Shown: positions 34,250-46,652 of the stretch, piece after piece
Numbering within the stretch: position 1 is the stretch's first letter
How the letters are laid out: each line of letters starts with the position of its first letter
DNA from: Microlunatus flavus
GTDB taxonomy: Bacteria > Actinomycetota > Actinomycetes > Propionibacteriales > Propionibacteriaceae
Reading direction: 5' to 3'
NCBI RefSeq assembly: GCF_900110855.1
Contig: NZ_FOFA01000009.1
Span: 171,318 to 235,317 of the forward strand
Length of the DNA: 64,000 bases
Notes under the pieces: model-generated
The model's input: the letters and a program-made list of their open reading frames with translations, nothing else
Database searches by the model: none
What the model was told of the DNA's origin: nothing
Made by a program: the position numbers and the translations under genes

Positions 34250-35514
34250 GCGCGCCGGCACCCGACCGGCAGCCGTGGGCCGGGCGCGGGTTCGGGCTGC
34301 TGTGGTTCGGGGAGGGCGTCAGCCTGCTCGGCGGGGCGACGGCCGGCGTGCTGCTGCCGCTCCTGGCCGTCGTGGCCTTCCACGCGGGCCCGGTCTGGAT
34401 GGGCCTGCTGTCGGCGGCCGCCTGGCTGCCGTGGCTGGTGGTCGGCCTGCCCGCCGGTGCCTGGGTCGACCGGCTGCCGCCGCGCGCGGTGATGATCGTG
34501 GCCGACCTGGTCGCCGCGCTCGTCGTCGGCAGCGTGCCCGTGGCCTGGTGGTTCTCCGCGCTCACGCTGCCGCACCTGCTCGTCGTCGCCCTCCTGAACG
34601 GCACCTGCGCGGTCTTCTTCCGCACCGCGTACGTCGCGCTGCTCCCCCGGGTCGTGCCCGACCACGACCTCGAGCGGGCCAACGGCCGCCTGGCCGGGAC
34701 CGAGTCGTGCGCCGGCATCGTCGGTCCGGGGCTGGCCGGGCTGCTCGCCCAGGTCGTCTCGGCCGCCTCAGGCCTGGTCGTCGACGCGCTGAGCTACCTC
34801 GTCTCGGCCCTCTGCCTGTGGCGGGTGCGCCCCGTGACCCCCTCCCGCCCCGCCAGGACGACCGAACCGCTCCGCAGCCAGGTCCGCACGGGCCTCCGGA
34901 TCGTGCTGCGCGACCCGTACCTGCGCTGGCTCAGCGGGCTGGGTGGCCTGTCGAACCTCGGCCTCACCGGCTACCAGGCGCTGCTCGTGCTCTACCTGGT
35001 CCGCGAGCTGCAGGTGCCGGGGTCGGCCGTCGGCGTGGTGCTGACCCTCGGCGCCACCGGCGGTGTCCTCGGGGCGGTGCTCGGGGCGCCCGTCGCCCGG
35101 CGCTGGGGCTCCGGCCGGGCGTCGACCTGGCTCCTCGTGCTCAGCGGGCCGCCCGCGCTGCTGCTGCCGCTGGCCTCGCCCGGCCGGGGCGTCGTCCTGG
35201 TCGTCGTCGCGACCTTCCTCGCCGGCGCCCTCGTGGTCGCGGGCAACGTCGTCCGCGCCGCCTGGCGCCAGCGCTACGTGCGGCCCGAGGTGCTGGGCCG
35301 CGTGGTCACGACGATGCAGCTGGTCAACTACGGCACGATGCCGGTCGGCGGCGTGCTCGCCGGCGGGCTCGCCACCGCACTCGGCACCCGTACGGCCATC
35401 GGCCTGCTGGCCGGCGTCCACCTCGTGGCGTGCCTCGGCATGCTGCTGAGCCGGTTCCGCAGTCTCCGCGAGCTCCCGCGGCGATCGACGCCGACGGCCG
35501 TCGGGCACGGCTGA
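34246..35514 (+). CDS. MFS exporter (EntS-like)
   Basis: The 422-residue protein has 12 predicted membrane helices and resembles the EntS/enterobactin-exporter branch of the major facilitator family. FGLLWFGEGVSLLGG opens helix 1. The loop between helices 2 and 3 has GLPAGAWVDRLPPRAVMI, the family's G-x-x-x-D-R motif. LERANGRLAGTESCAGIVGPGLAG near residue 150 is typical. It follows the ArsR-like gene with a four-base overlap and should be under the same operator. The substrate, perhaps an antibiotic or siderophore, is unknown. Confidence 0.85.
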   Translation: MSAPAPDRQPWAGRGFGLLWFGEGVSLLGGATAGVLLPLLAVVAFHAGPVWMGLLSAAAWLPWLVVGLPAGAWVDRLPPRAVMIVADLVAALVVGSVPVAWWFSALTLPHLLVVALLNGTCAVFFRTAYVALLPRVVPDHDLERANGRLAGTESCAGIVGPGLAGLLAQVVSAASGLVVDALSYLVSALCLWRVRPVTPSRPARTTEPLRSQVRTGLRIVLRDPYLRWLSGLGGLSNLGLTGYQALLVLYLVRELQVPGSAVGVVLTLGATGGVLGAVLGAPVARRWGSGRASTWLLVLSGPPALLLPLASPGRGVVLVVVATFLAGALVVAGNVVRAAWRQRYVRPEVLGRVVTTMQLVNYGTMPVGGVLAGGLATALGTRTAIGLLAGVHLVACLGMLLSRFRSLRELPRRSTPTAVGHG

Positions 35515-35525
35515 TCGTGGCCGCT

Positions 35526-35611
35526 TGGCGCAGGTTCCACGTCCTCTGCCACCCCTGCAGACCTGGCAGAGCGGGGCCGTTTCACGACAACGTGAAATGC
35601 ACGAGGGCCGG
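35526..35611 (-). repeat. Copy B of the intergenic repeat
   Basis: Read on the minus strand this segment contains CTCGTGCATTTCAC, then GTCTGCAGGGGTGGCAGAG and GTGGAACCT. It matches copy A at 4728-4810. TTTCAC and GTGAAA surround the same six-base centre (GACAAC on the plus strand). A second dyad, CTCTGCCA at 35544-35551 and TGGCAGAG at 35564-35571, is better kept here. It lies between the convergent MFS and ABC permease genes. Confidence 0.65.
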
Positions 35612-35627
35612 ACCTTCTGAGCGGGCG

Positions 35628-36440
35628 TCAGCCGTCGACGTCGGAGGTGGAGAAGTTCGCCCAGGCGGCGAGGCCGAAGACGACGAGGTAGCCGAGCTGG
35701 ACCAGCAGGCCCCGGACGACGTCGTCCCACAGGATCGGGTCGCGGAACAGGTCCACGAACGCCAGCCAGTAGCGCGTCGGCAGGTAGGGGTGCAGGGCCG
35801 AGGCGGCGTCGAGGCCGAGCAGCACCGTCGAGGCGATGAGCAGGCCGACGGTGCCGAGCGCGGCCCCGACCGAGGAGCTGGTGAGGGTCGACAGGAACAG
35901 CGCGACCGCGGCGACGCCGAGCATGCAGACGACCATGTACGCCAGCGCCAGGGCGGTGCGCCAGGCCAGCTGCTGCGGCGTGAGCGTCGAGCCGCTGAGG
36001 CTGACGGTCCCGGTCGCCGGCGCGGTGCCGAGCAGCAGGCGCCCCTCGACCGCGGCGACCGCGGCCACCACGAGCACGGCGAGGACGACGAACACCACGA
36101 CGGTGACGAGCTTGGCCACCAGCAGCCGGAGCCGGCCGACGGGCCGGACGAGGAGGTAGCGCAGCGTCCCCGACTGGACCTCGCCGGCCACGGCGTCGCC
36201 GCCGAGCACGGCGACGGCGATCGGCAGGAACAGCGGCAGCACGACCCCGAGGGCCGCGAGCGGGAAGAGCGTCCCGTCGGTCAGCACCGCGGACAGGAAG
36301 GGCGGGCCCTCCCCCGGCCCGGGCGCGACGTCGGTGACCGCCAGCAGCACCGCGACCAGGGTCGGGAGCGCCACGAGCATGCCCAGGACCACCCAGGTCC
36401 GCGGCCGCAGCACCAGCTTGACCAGCTCCACGCCGATCAC
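35628..36440 (-). CDS. ABC transporter permease
   Basis: The 270-residue protein has six membrane helices and is of the ABC-2 type. VELVKLVLRPRTWVVLGMLVAL is the amphipathic start, followed by the large loop and DAVAGEVQSGTLRYLLVRPVGR, the element that contacts the ATPase. The GTG at 36440 overlaps the stop of the ATPase gene by four bases. It is the last gene of a four-gene coupled operon. A drug or peptide export role would fit, but the substrate is not visible. Confidence 0.83.
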   Translation of the reverse strand: MIGVELVKLVLRPRTWVVLGMLVALPTLVAVLLAVTDVAPGPGEGPPFLSAVLTDGTLFPLAALGVVLPLFLPIAVAVLGGDAVAGEVQSGTLRYLLVRPVGRLRLLVAKLVTVVVFVVLAVLVVAAVAAVEGRLLLGTAPATGTVSLSGSTLTPQQLAWRTALALAYMVVCMLGVAAVALFLSTLTSSSVGAALGTVGLLIASTVLLGLDAASALHPYLPTRYWLAFVDLFRDPILWDDVVRGLLVQLGYLVVFGLAAWANFSTSDVDG

Positions 36441-37381
36441 GAGGTCAGCACCTCCGCCCGGGTCTCGACCGGAGCCGGGGGCACGCTGCTCGCCTCCAGC
36501 ACGACCTGCTCGAGGTCGCGCTCGTACGGACCGAGCCGGGCCACGCGGACGCCGGAGCCGACCAGGTGGTGGTTGAGCGAGGCGGCGTCGTCGGCCCGGA
36601 CGAGCATCCGCTCGCCGGCCACCTCGACCACCGCGTCCCCCAGCAGCCGCGCGGCGGCGTGGGCGTCGGGGCTGTGGACCTCGACCAGGCCGCTGGGGCG
36701 CAGCAGCTGGTCGAGCCGGTCCTGCAGCACGAGGCGGCCCCGATCGAGCACGCCGACGTCGGTGCACATCTGCTCGATCTCGGCGAGGAGGTGGCTGGAG
36801 AGGAAGATCGTCGTGCCCTCCGCGTTCAGGGCGAGCAGCAGCGTGCGGATCTCGCGGATGCCCTGCGGGTCCAGCCCGTTCGTGGGCTCGTCCAGCACCA
36901 GCAGCCGGGGGCGGCGCAGCAGGGCGGCGGCGAGGCCGAGGCGCTGCCGCATGCCGAGGGAGTACGCCCGGACGGGCCGTCGGTCGGCCGGGTCGAGCCC
37001 GACCTGCTCCAGCACCTCGGCGCACCGGCGGCGGCGGTCGCGGCGCGGCAGCGGGTCCGGCCCGGCGGCGTCGAGGAGGGCGAGGTTCAGGCGCCCGGAG
37101 AGGTGGTCGTACGCGCCAGGCCCCTCGACCAGGGCGCCGACCTGCGGCAGCACCGTCGTGCGGGACGCGGGCATCGGCGCACCGAGCACCTCGGCCGACC
37201 CCTCGGTCGGCAGGACCAGGCCGAGGAGCATCCGCACGGTCGTCGTCTTGCCCGAGCCGTTGGCGCCGAGGAAGCCGTAGACCGCCCCCTCCGCGACCTC
37301 CAGGTCGATGCCGTCGACCGCGCGCAGCTCGCCGTAGCGCTTGGTGAGGCCGCGGGTGCGGATCACGGCCGTGCCGCTCAT
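36437..37381 (-). CDS. ABC transporter ATP-binding protein
   Basis: The 314-residue ATPase drives the permease encoded after it. Walker A is GANGSGKT at 39-46, the signature is YSLGMRQRLGLA near 138, Walker B is LLVLDEPTNGLDPQG near 160 and the switch His is in FLSSHLLAEI near 192. The C-terminal 90 residues form the extra domain of the BcrA/DrrA branch of drug and peptide exporters. The ATG at 37381 overlaps the stop of the LolA-like gene as ATGA. A single half-ATPase of this size should work as a homodimer. Confidence 0.9.
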   Translation of the reverse strand: MSGTAVIRTRGLTKRYGELRAVDGIDLEVAEGAVYGFLGANGSGKTTTVRMLLGLVLPTEGSAEVLGAPMPASRTTVLPQVGALVEGPGAYDHLSGRLNLALLDAAGPDPLPRRDRRRRCAEVLEQVGLDPADRRPVRAYSLGMRQRLGLAAALLRRPRLLVLDEPTNGLDPQGIREIRTLLLALNAEGTTIFLSSHLLAEIEQMCTDVGVLDRGRLVLQDRLDQLLRPSGLVEVHSPDAHAAARLLGDAVVEVAGERMLVRADDAASLNHHLVGSGVRVARLGPYERDLEQVVLEASSVPPAPVETRAEVLTS

Positions 37382-38466
37382 GCGCGCTCCTGCAGCTGGG
37401 CCGCCGCGGCGGTGAGCGTCTCCGGGGTCACGGTGCCGGCGAGGAGGAAGCCGCCGCCCCGGCCGGGCAGGCGCGTCAGCAGGACGCTGATCGGACCGAC
37501 GGGGGCGAGGGTGCCGGCCGACGTCTGCGTGGTGCCGGCGTTGCGCTCGAGCTGCTCGCGCAGCGGCCGGGCGACCGAGCCACGGAGCGGGAAGACGATC
37601 ATGGTCGTGGGACCTCTCCCGTAGACGCCGACCGCGCCGGGGTCACGGCCGTCGCGCGTGGGCAGCCCGGCGACGGAGGACGGCAGGTCGGCCAGCTCCA
37701 GTCCGTTGGCAGCCGCGGCCACGTCGGTCGACTCCTCGTAGGCGAGGGCGACGCTGGCCGGCGGGTCGAAGCGCACCGCGGACACCGCCGGCGGGCGCAG
37801 GTCGAGCTCGGTCAGGGTCGTGCTGAGCACCGGCGTCGTGCCGCCCCGGCCGTACAGGTCGACCCGCAGCGGCAGCCAGGTCGTCGGCTCGAACCACGCC
37901 TCGACGCGGCCGACGGTGCTTGCCGGGTCCGACGGCCGCAGGACGAAGCCGACCGCATCGACCCCGGCGATCCGACGCCCCTGGAGGAACGCCACCTCGT
38001 CGACCTGCGCCCCCTGGAACAGGTCGCGGCCCAGCGACGGCGGCAGCACGTCGACGGCGTCGGGGAGGCGGATGGTGGAGACCGGCGAGTAGGTCGCCCG
38101 CTCGGACTCGAAGACCCAGCGCACCTGGCCCCGCCCGTCGCGGAACGTGTCCGTCTCGCCGGTGCTGCGGACCCGGTCGACCCGCCAGCTGTCCTCGCCG
38201 CGCCACCAGGCCCGCAGCTCGACCTGCTCGCCGAGCAGCGTGCCCAGGGTCGCGAAGGAGTCGCTGCTCGGCAGCTGGAGCGTCCCGGTGCTCTGCGCCC
38301 GACCGGACCAGCCGACGTCGGCCGAGGCCTGGATGCGGGCGAGGACGTCGGCCGTGGGGCGCGTCGGGGGCCCTCCGCCGGGGCGGTGCTGGACGGCTGC
38401 GGGCAGGGCGACGAGGAGCACGGCGGCGCCGAGCACGACGAACCAGCGCCACCTCACGGGCGTCAC
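37378..38466 (-). CDS. LolA/RseB-like membrane-anchored protein
   Basis: The 362-residue protein has one N-terminal helix (FVVLGAAVLLVALPAAV) and a large outside domain. Phrases such as LARIQASADVGWSGRAQSTGTLQLP, LRAWWRGEDSWRVDRV, FESERATYSPVSTIR and VEAWFEPTTWLPLRVDLYGR are typical of the LolA/RseB half-barrel that binds lipid or peptide. A second, shorter region from about 255 carries PTTMIVFPLRG. Its GTG start overlaps the stop of the DUF4062-STAND gene, and its stop overlaps the ABC ATPase start. It may hand a substrate to the transporter or sense it; this is inference. Confidence 0.72.
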   Translation of the reverse strand: MTPVRWRWFVVLGAAVLLVALPAAVQHRPGGGPPTRPTADVLARIQASADVGWSGRAQSTGTLQLPSSDSFATLGTLLGEQVELRAWWRGEDSWRVDRVRSTGETDTFRDGRGQVRWVFESERATYSPVSTIRLPDAVDVLPPSLGRDLFQGAQVDEVAFLQGRRIAGVDAVGFVLRPSDPASTVGRVEAWFEPTTWLPLRVDLYGRGGTTPVLSTTLTELDLRPPAVSAVRFDPPASVALAYEESTDVAAAANGLELADLPSSVAGLPTRDGRDPGAVGVYGRGPTTMIVFPLRGSVARPLREQLERNAGTTQTSAGTLAPVGPISVLLTRLPGRGGGFLLAGTVTPETLTAAAAQLQERA

Positions 38467-41222
38467 CGTACGTGCGCGGGCCTAACTGGGGCGCTGCTCG
38501 CCGGATCCCGTGCCGGACCTCCGGGCGCACCCATCACCGCCGCGACCAGCTGCGCCAGCGGGGTCGCGCGCCCCTCCTCCCGCGCGGCCTCGAACGCCTC
38601 CGGCCCCAGCTGCTCGCGCACCCGGGCGATGTCGGCCGCGATGTCGTCGGCCGCGGTGCTCGGCGGGCGAGGCGTCCCGAGGGTCTCGCGCAGCACGTCG
38701 GCCCCGCCCCACAGCCGGGCCGCCCCGGCGAGGTCCTGCCGGGCCGCCGCCACCGTGCCCGCGCCCTCCAGCGCGTACGCGACGCACTCGCGGTCGTCGA
38801 TGCCCTGGGCGAGCCGCATGCTCTCCGCGAAGCGGGCCTGCGCCTCGTCGAGCTCGCCCTCGGCTCGGTGCACGTCGCCGAGGTTGATCAGCGCCGTCGC
38901 GAGCCCCCAGGTGTCGCCGAGGCGGCGGTTCAGCGCGACGGACTCCTCGAGCAGGGTGCGGGCCCCGGCGAAGTCGTCGCCCGCGATGCGCACCAGGGAC
39001 AGGTTGATCAGCGTCCGGCTGGTCTGGACGCGGTTGCCGATCCGGCGGTTGGTCGCGAGCGACTCCTCGAGCAGCTCCCCGGCCCGCCCGAGCTCCCCGA
39101 GCTCGAGCGCGATGACCCCGAGGTTGCCGAGGGCGGAGGCGATCTGGGCCTCGTCGCCGGTCGTCCGGGCGGCCGTCAGGGACGCCTCGTACGCCTCCCG
39201 CGCCGCCGGGTAGTCGCCCTGCAGCCAGGTGAGGGTGCCGACGCCGCCGAGCGCCACGCTGCGCAGCGGGTGGGTGTCATCGACCACCTCGGCCGCCCGG
39301 CACAGCCACTGGCGGCCCTCGCGGGCGTGGCCGCGGATCCACCAGAAGTAGAGCAGCGCGGAGGCGGTGGCGACCAGCGCGTCGCCGTCCCCGTGGTCGT
39401 CGAACCACCGCAGGGCCGCCCGCAGGTTGTCGTGCTCGGCCTCGAGCCGGTTCAGCCAGGTGCGCTGCTCGGCACCGGTCAGCTGGTCCTTGGCGCGTTC
39501 GGCGAGCGCGCGGTAGTGCGCGGCGTGCCGCTGGTGCACCGCGTCGTCCTGTCCCCCGGCCTCGAGGACCTCGCGGGCGTACGCGCGGATCGAGTCGAGC
39601 AGGGTGAAGCGGCTCTCGCCGAGCAGGTCGTAGGCCACGACCAGGTTGTCCTCGACGAGAACCGACATGACCTCGACGACGTCGACGGCCCCGGCGTCCG
39701 GCCGGTCGGGTTCGACCACCCCGCACACCGCCTCGGCGGCCTCCAGCGAGCAGCCGCGCTCGAAGACGGCGAGCGCGTCCAGTACCCGACGCTCGTCGGG
39801 ACCGAGCTGGTCGACGCTCCAGGCGATGGTGGAGCGCAGCGTCTGCTGCCGGCTCGGGGTGTCGCGCGGTCCGCCGGCCAGCAGCTCGAAGCGGCGGTCG
39901 AGGCGGCGCAGCAGGTCGGCCGGGGACATCAGCCGGGTCCGGGCGGCGGCCAGCTCGAGGGCGAGCGGCAGCCCGTCGAGGCGGCGCACGAGCTCGGCGA
40001 CCTCGTCGGCGTTGTCGGGCGTCAGCGCGAACCGCGGCCGTACCGTGCACGCCCGGTCGACGAACAGCCGGACGGCGTCGGAGCCGGCCACCTCGTCCAC
40101 GCCGGCCCCGCGCCGCGGTGCCGCCAGGGCGGCGACCGGGTACTCCTGCTCCGCCTCGAGGCGCAGCGGGGTCCGGCTCGTCGCCAGCACGCTGAGCCCG
40201 GGGCACGCCTCGAGGACGTCGCCCAGCCCGGCGACGCCGTCGACGACGTGTTCGACGTTGTCCAGGACCACCAGCTCGGTCCGGTCCCGGAGCGCGTCGA
40301 CCAGCGCGCGGACCACAGCACCCTCGCCCGGCTCCGCGGTCTCGGGCAGGCCGAGCGCCTCGCCGACGGCGGGCAGCACCCCCGCGGGCTCGGCGAGGGT
40401 AGCCAGCCCCACGTACGTGGCCCGTCCCTCCCGGGCGGCCTGCTCGCCGACCGCCAGGGCCAGCCGCGTCTTGCCGATGCCGCCCGGCCCGAGGAGGGTC
40501 ACCAGCTGCCGGTCAGGCCGCGCGAGCAGCGCGGAGAGCTCGGCCAGCTCGCGGTCGCGGCCGACCAGCGCCGTGTAGACCCGGGGCCACGTCGGCCGGT
40601 GCTGACCGTCGGGGTCCTCGCTGCGCCCGTCCTCGCCGCCACCTCCCCCGTGGACGGGCTCGGGGGGCGGGTCCGGCGCCGGCACGGGGCCGGCAGCGGG
40701 CCCGGGGACGAGGGACGCCTCGAAGCGCTCGGTGAGCATCAGCGCGAGGTCGTCGGTGACGAGCCGCCGCAGCTCGTCGGGGGTGTCGAAGGACTTGTAG
40801 GAGGCCGTGTCGTCCGCGCGGATCCGGTCGAGGAGCGTCTCCAGCCGCTCCTGGCGCCCCTTGGCCGGCGTCTTGACGTAGATGAGCTTGGGCTTGGGGC
40901 CGCAGAGCCGGTATTCGTCCTCCAGCCCGGAGACCTCCTCCTCGGGCGCGACCCAGCCGTAGCTCTCCCAGTAGATGCCGACGAAGACGTGGCTCTGGTC
41001 GAGGTAGGCGCGGTAGAGCTCGCGGGGCGGGTGCGGGCGTGCGCCCAGCTCGAACATGACCGGCGACAGGTGCAGCGACTCGACCGCCGCCCGGACGGCG
41101 CGGCGCTCCGGCACGAGCTCGCGCAGCGTCGAGGAGACGAACACCCGCAGCCGGTGGTCCGGCGTGCGGATGACCCGGCTCGGCCCCTGCCCCGACGGCT
41201 GACCCCCGACCCCCTCAGGCAC
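38463..41222 (-). CDS. DUF4062 - STAND ATPase - TPR protein
   Basis: The 919-residue protein has three parts. Residues 24-170 are DUF4062, opening with LRVFVSSTLRELVPERRAV and followed by VFVGIYWESYGW. A linker rich in Pro and Gly spans 170-212. The AAA+/NB-ARC type ATPase begins at about 215 with Walker A GPGGIGKT at 245-252, Walker B ELVVLDNVEHV at 316-326 and a sensor-like VLATSRTPLRL. A winged-helix region (WSVDQLGPDERRVLDAL) precedes about 350 residues of TPR repeats. STAND proteins act as switches that multimerise when a ligand binds. No effector enzyme domain is fused. The GTG at 41222 has TATCGT six bases ahead and heads the operon. Confidence 0.85.
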   Translation of the reverse strand: MPEGVGGQPSGQGPSRVIRTPDHRLRVFVSSTLRELVPERRAVRAAVESLHLSPVMFELGARPHPPRELYRAYLDQSHVFVGIYWESYGWVAPEEEVSGLEDEYRLCGPKPKLIYVKTPAKGRQERLETLLDRIRADDTASYKSFDTPDELRRLVTDDLALMLTERFEASLVPGPAAGPVPAPDPPPEPVHGGGGGEDGRSEDPDGQHRPTWPRVYTALVGRDRELAELSALLARPDRQLVTLLGPGGIGKTRLALAVGEQAAREGRATYVGLATLAEPAGVLPAVGEALGLPETAEPGEGAVVRALVDALRDRTELVVLDNVEHVVDGVAGLGDVLEACPGLSVLATSRTPLRLEAEQEYPVAALAAPRRGAGVDEVAGSDAVRLFVDRACTVRPRFALTPDNADEVAELVRRLDGLPLALELAAARTRLMSPADLLRRLDRRFELLAGGPRDTPSRQQTLRSTIAWSVDQLGPDERRVLDALAVFERGCSLEAAEAVCGVVEPDRPDAGAVDVVEVMSVLVEDNLVVAYDLLGESRFTLLDSIRAYAREVLEAGGQDDAVHQRHAAHYRALAERAKDQLTGAEQRTWLNRLEAEHDNLRAALRWFDDHGDGDALVATASALLYFWWIRGHAREGRQWLCRAAEVVDDTHPLRSVALGGVGTLTWLQGDYPAAREAYEASLTAARTTGDEAQIASALGNLGVIALELGELGRAGELLEESLATNRRIGNRVQTSRTLINLSLVRIAGDDFAGARTLLEESVALNRRLGDTWGLATALINLGDVHRAEGELDEAQARFAESMRLAQGIDDRECVAYALEGAGTVAAARQDLAGAARLWGGADVLRETLGTPRPPSTAADDIAADIARVREQLGPEAFEAAREEGRATPLAQLVAAVMGAPGGPARDPASSAPVRPAHVR

Positions 41223-41228
41223 GACGGC

Positions 41229-41234
41229 ACGATA
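41229..41234 (-). promoter_or_regulatory. -10 box of a leaderless promoter for the STAND operon
   Basis: TATCGT on the minus strand lies six bases before the GTG at 41222, with GCCGTC between. No ribosome binding site is seen, and the -35 region is weak. Confidence 0.5.
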
Positions 41235-41315
41235 TCGCCGAGCGCCCCGCTGTGGGAGAGATCACGTCGGGGGTGGCTGCCACCCGTATTTGTCCGGTCC
41301 TCGGCCGACGGGCCC

Positions 41316-41321
41316 TATGCT
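41316..41321 (+). promoter_or_regulatory. -10 box of a leaderless promoter for the acetyltransferase
   Basis: TATGCT lies six bases before the GTG at 41328. It is divergent from the STAND promoter at 41229-41234, about 80 bp away. Confidence 0.55.
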
Positions 41322-41327
41322 CCGGAC

Positions 41328-42653
41328 GTGCAGGTCCGTGCGGAGACCGTTGTCGAGGGCCAAGACCTGGAGGTCCTGCACCCGCTGTACCTCAACGCGA
41401 TGGCTCCCCTGCTGACCCGGGCCGCGGCGCGCCACGTCCTCACCCGCGCCGAGTTCGACGAGGAGATGGCCGACCCCCGCATCACCAAGGTCGTGGTGCG
41501 CGACGACGACGGCCACCCCTGCGGGCTGACGACGCTGACGTACGACCTCACGGCCGTGCCGTGGATCAACCCGTCCTACTACTGGAGCCGCTTCCCGGAC
41601 GCGGTCGCCCGTGGTGCGCTGTGCTACCTCGGCTACATCTTCGTGGACCCCGAGCGCCGCCGTTCCCAGGCGCTGCTCCTGATGGCCTCGGAGATCCGCC
41701 GGCGGCTCGAGGCGGGCCGGGTCGTCATCGGGTTCGACACCTGCGCCTACAACGACGAGCACGGCATCGGCCGCTGGGCCGGCTGGCTCTTCGGCCCGCG
41801 CAGCACCGTCTCCGGTCTCGACGTGCAGAGCTACAGCGTCGCCGACTACCGCCACGGGCGGCTCCCAGCCGACCCGCCCTACCCGCGCCAGGTGGCGGCG
41901 GACGACCTGCGGCTCGTGAGCCTGGCCGAGCGGCCCGACCTCGTCGACGAGATCGGGGCGCTGCTGTCCTCGCGCTGGCCGATGTTCATGCTCGCCGGGC
42001 ACCCGGGCCACGACGAGCAGCTGGACGCCCTCGTCGCGGGCGCCCCCGAGCACCAGGTCGTGGCGGTCGACGCCGAGGACCGGGTGCGCGGCGTGGCCTT
42101 CTCCCTGCCGCTGGACTGGGACGGCACGCCCGAGGACCTGCCGGCCGGCTGGGACGACGCCGTCACGCGGGCCGCTGACCTCCAGCGCTCCGGCCGGCGG
42201 GCGACCGCGGCGACGGCCCTGTCGATCACGGTGGCCTCCGACGCGTCGCGGCGAGGGCTGGCCGTCCGCCTCGTCCGCGCGCTGCGGGAGCTCACCGCGG
42301 AGTCCGGCGTACCGGCCCTGATCGCCCCCGTCCGGCCGGTGCTCAAGCAGCACTACCCGCTGGTGGACATGGCGGACTACCTCACCTGGCTGGGGGACGA
42401 CGGCGAGGCGTTCGACCCGTGGCTGCGCACCCACCTGCGCTTCGGCGCGCGGGTGCTCGGGGTCGCCGCCGCGTCGATGACGATCACCGGCACGACCGAG
42501 GACTGGCGCGGCTGGGTCGACGACCCGCTCCCGGGGTCCGGGCGCTACGTCGTGCCCGGCGGGCTCGCGCCGCTGGCCGTGCAGGACGGCCGCGGCACCT
42601 ACGTGGAGCCCAACGTCTGGGTCGTCCACGACGTCGAGCCGCGAGCCGTCTGA
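41328..42653 (+). CDS. GNAT-type acetyltransferase, probably two-domain
   Basis: The 441-residue protein resembles GNAT acyltransferases. The N-terminal half has LCYLGYIFVDPERRRSQALLLMASEIRRRL near residues 98-127, the beta-strand and pyrophosphate-loop region that binds acetyl-CoA. The second half repeats the plan more weakly, with ALSITVASDASRRGLAVRLVRALREL near 300. This double layout is like mycothiol synthase, but the key motifs are not the same. The substrate is unknown. A TATGCT box six bases before the GTG fixes the start. The gene is convergent with the hybrid kinase gene 40 bp downstream. Confidence 0.7.
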   Translation: MQVRAETVVEGQDLEVLHPLYLNAMAPLLTRAAARHVLTRAEFDEEMADPRITKVVVRDDDGHPCGLTTLTYDLTAVPWINPSYYWSRFPDAVARGALCYLGYIFVDPERRRSQALLLMASEIRRRLEAGRVVIGFDTCAYNDEHGIGRWAGWLFGPRSTVSGLDVQSYSVADYRHGRLPADPPYPRQVAADDLRLVSLAERPDLVDEIGALLSSRWPMFMLAGHPGHDEQLDALVAGAPEHQVVAVDAEDRVRGVAFSLPLDWDGTPEDLPAGWDDAVTRAADLQRSGRRATAATALSITVASDASRRGLAVRLVRALRELTAESGVPALIAPVRPVLKQHYPLVDMADYLTWLGDDGEAFDPWLRTHLRFGARVLGVAAASMTITGTTEDWRGWVDDPLPGSGRYVVPGGLAPLAVQDGRGTYVEPNVWVVHDVEPRAV

Positions 42654-42693
42654 GGACTGCCGCCCGGGCCGCGTCTCGCGACGTCCCGCTGGC

Positions 42694-46127
<3,434 letters not shown>

Positions 46128-46131
<4 letters not shown>

Positions 46132-46169
46132 GACGACCGTCCGTGGTGGGGGTGGCGCTCGGCAGGCAT
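46128..46169 (-). CDS. 13-residue leader peptide upstream of the hybrid kinase
   Basis: An ATG at 46169 follows GAAGGAA by six bases and encodes MPAERHPHHGRSS. Its TGA stop overlaps the GTG start of the kinase gene. Three of thirteen residues are His. The likely role is to bring ribosomes to the kinase start, and a His-linked attenuation is conceivable. TACATT on the minus strand at 46211-46216 is a possible -10 box. Confidence 0.5.
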
Positions 46170-46261
46170 GCGGCTTCCTTCGTCGATCCCCCGAGGACGA
46201 TGCGGAGCGAAATGTACTCCGGCTCAGCAGAATACGGGGTCGGCGCCGCGCAACCGGTCGC

Positions 46262-46543
46262 TCAGCGCGCGGCGATCCCGTCGAGGCGCAGGACGGCGGA
46301 CTCGTCGCGGTGGCTGCCGGTCGTGCCCACGTGCTTCTCGGGCGCCACGGGCCCGTTCTTGAGCACGCCGTGGAAGGCCATGGCGTGCCCGCGGCCGACC
46401 CCGTACGTCTCCGCCAGCCAGGCCACCACCTCACCGGCCTTGGTCTGCGGGCCGAACCCGCGTTCCGCGGCCTCGTCAAGGAGCTGCTGGGGCGTACGCC
46501 CCGTCTTCGTCTCGAGCGCGTCGAGGTAGGCCTGGTACGACAT
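46262..46543 (-). CDS. DUF4287 domain protein
   Basis: The 93-residue protein begins MSYQAYLDALETKTGRTPQQLLDEA in outline, the typical start of DUF4287, and continues with KAGEVVAWLAETYGVGRGHAMA. A short tail with KHVGTTGSHRDES follows. The family is a small helical domain of unknown role that is common in actinobacteria and often fused to or near DUF5655. The ATG at 46543 follows AGGAGG by four bases. An open frame upstream reaches 46732 but is not conserved-looking. Confidence 0.85.
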   Translation of the reverse strand: MSYQAYLDALETKTGRTPQQLLDEAAERGFGPQTKAGEVVAWLAETYGVGRGHAMAFHGVLKNGPVAPEKHVGTTGSHRDESAVLRLDGIAAR

Positions 46544-46652
46544 CGGTCCTCCTGGTGCGTGGGCTGCTCCAGGAGACCCTGCCGCGCTCCCCCGCTCATC
46601 GGCGGGTCGGGTTCCCGCTCCTCGCGGCAGGTCGAGTCCCAGGTTCTTCACA

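Noticed and set aside
37920..41327. Very long plus-strand open stretch in front of the acetyltransferase
   Set aside because: It is the antisense of the STAND and LolA-like genes and is low in complexity. The acetyltransferase domain begins at 41328, where a promoter box is found.
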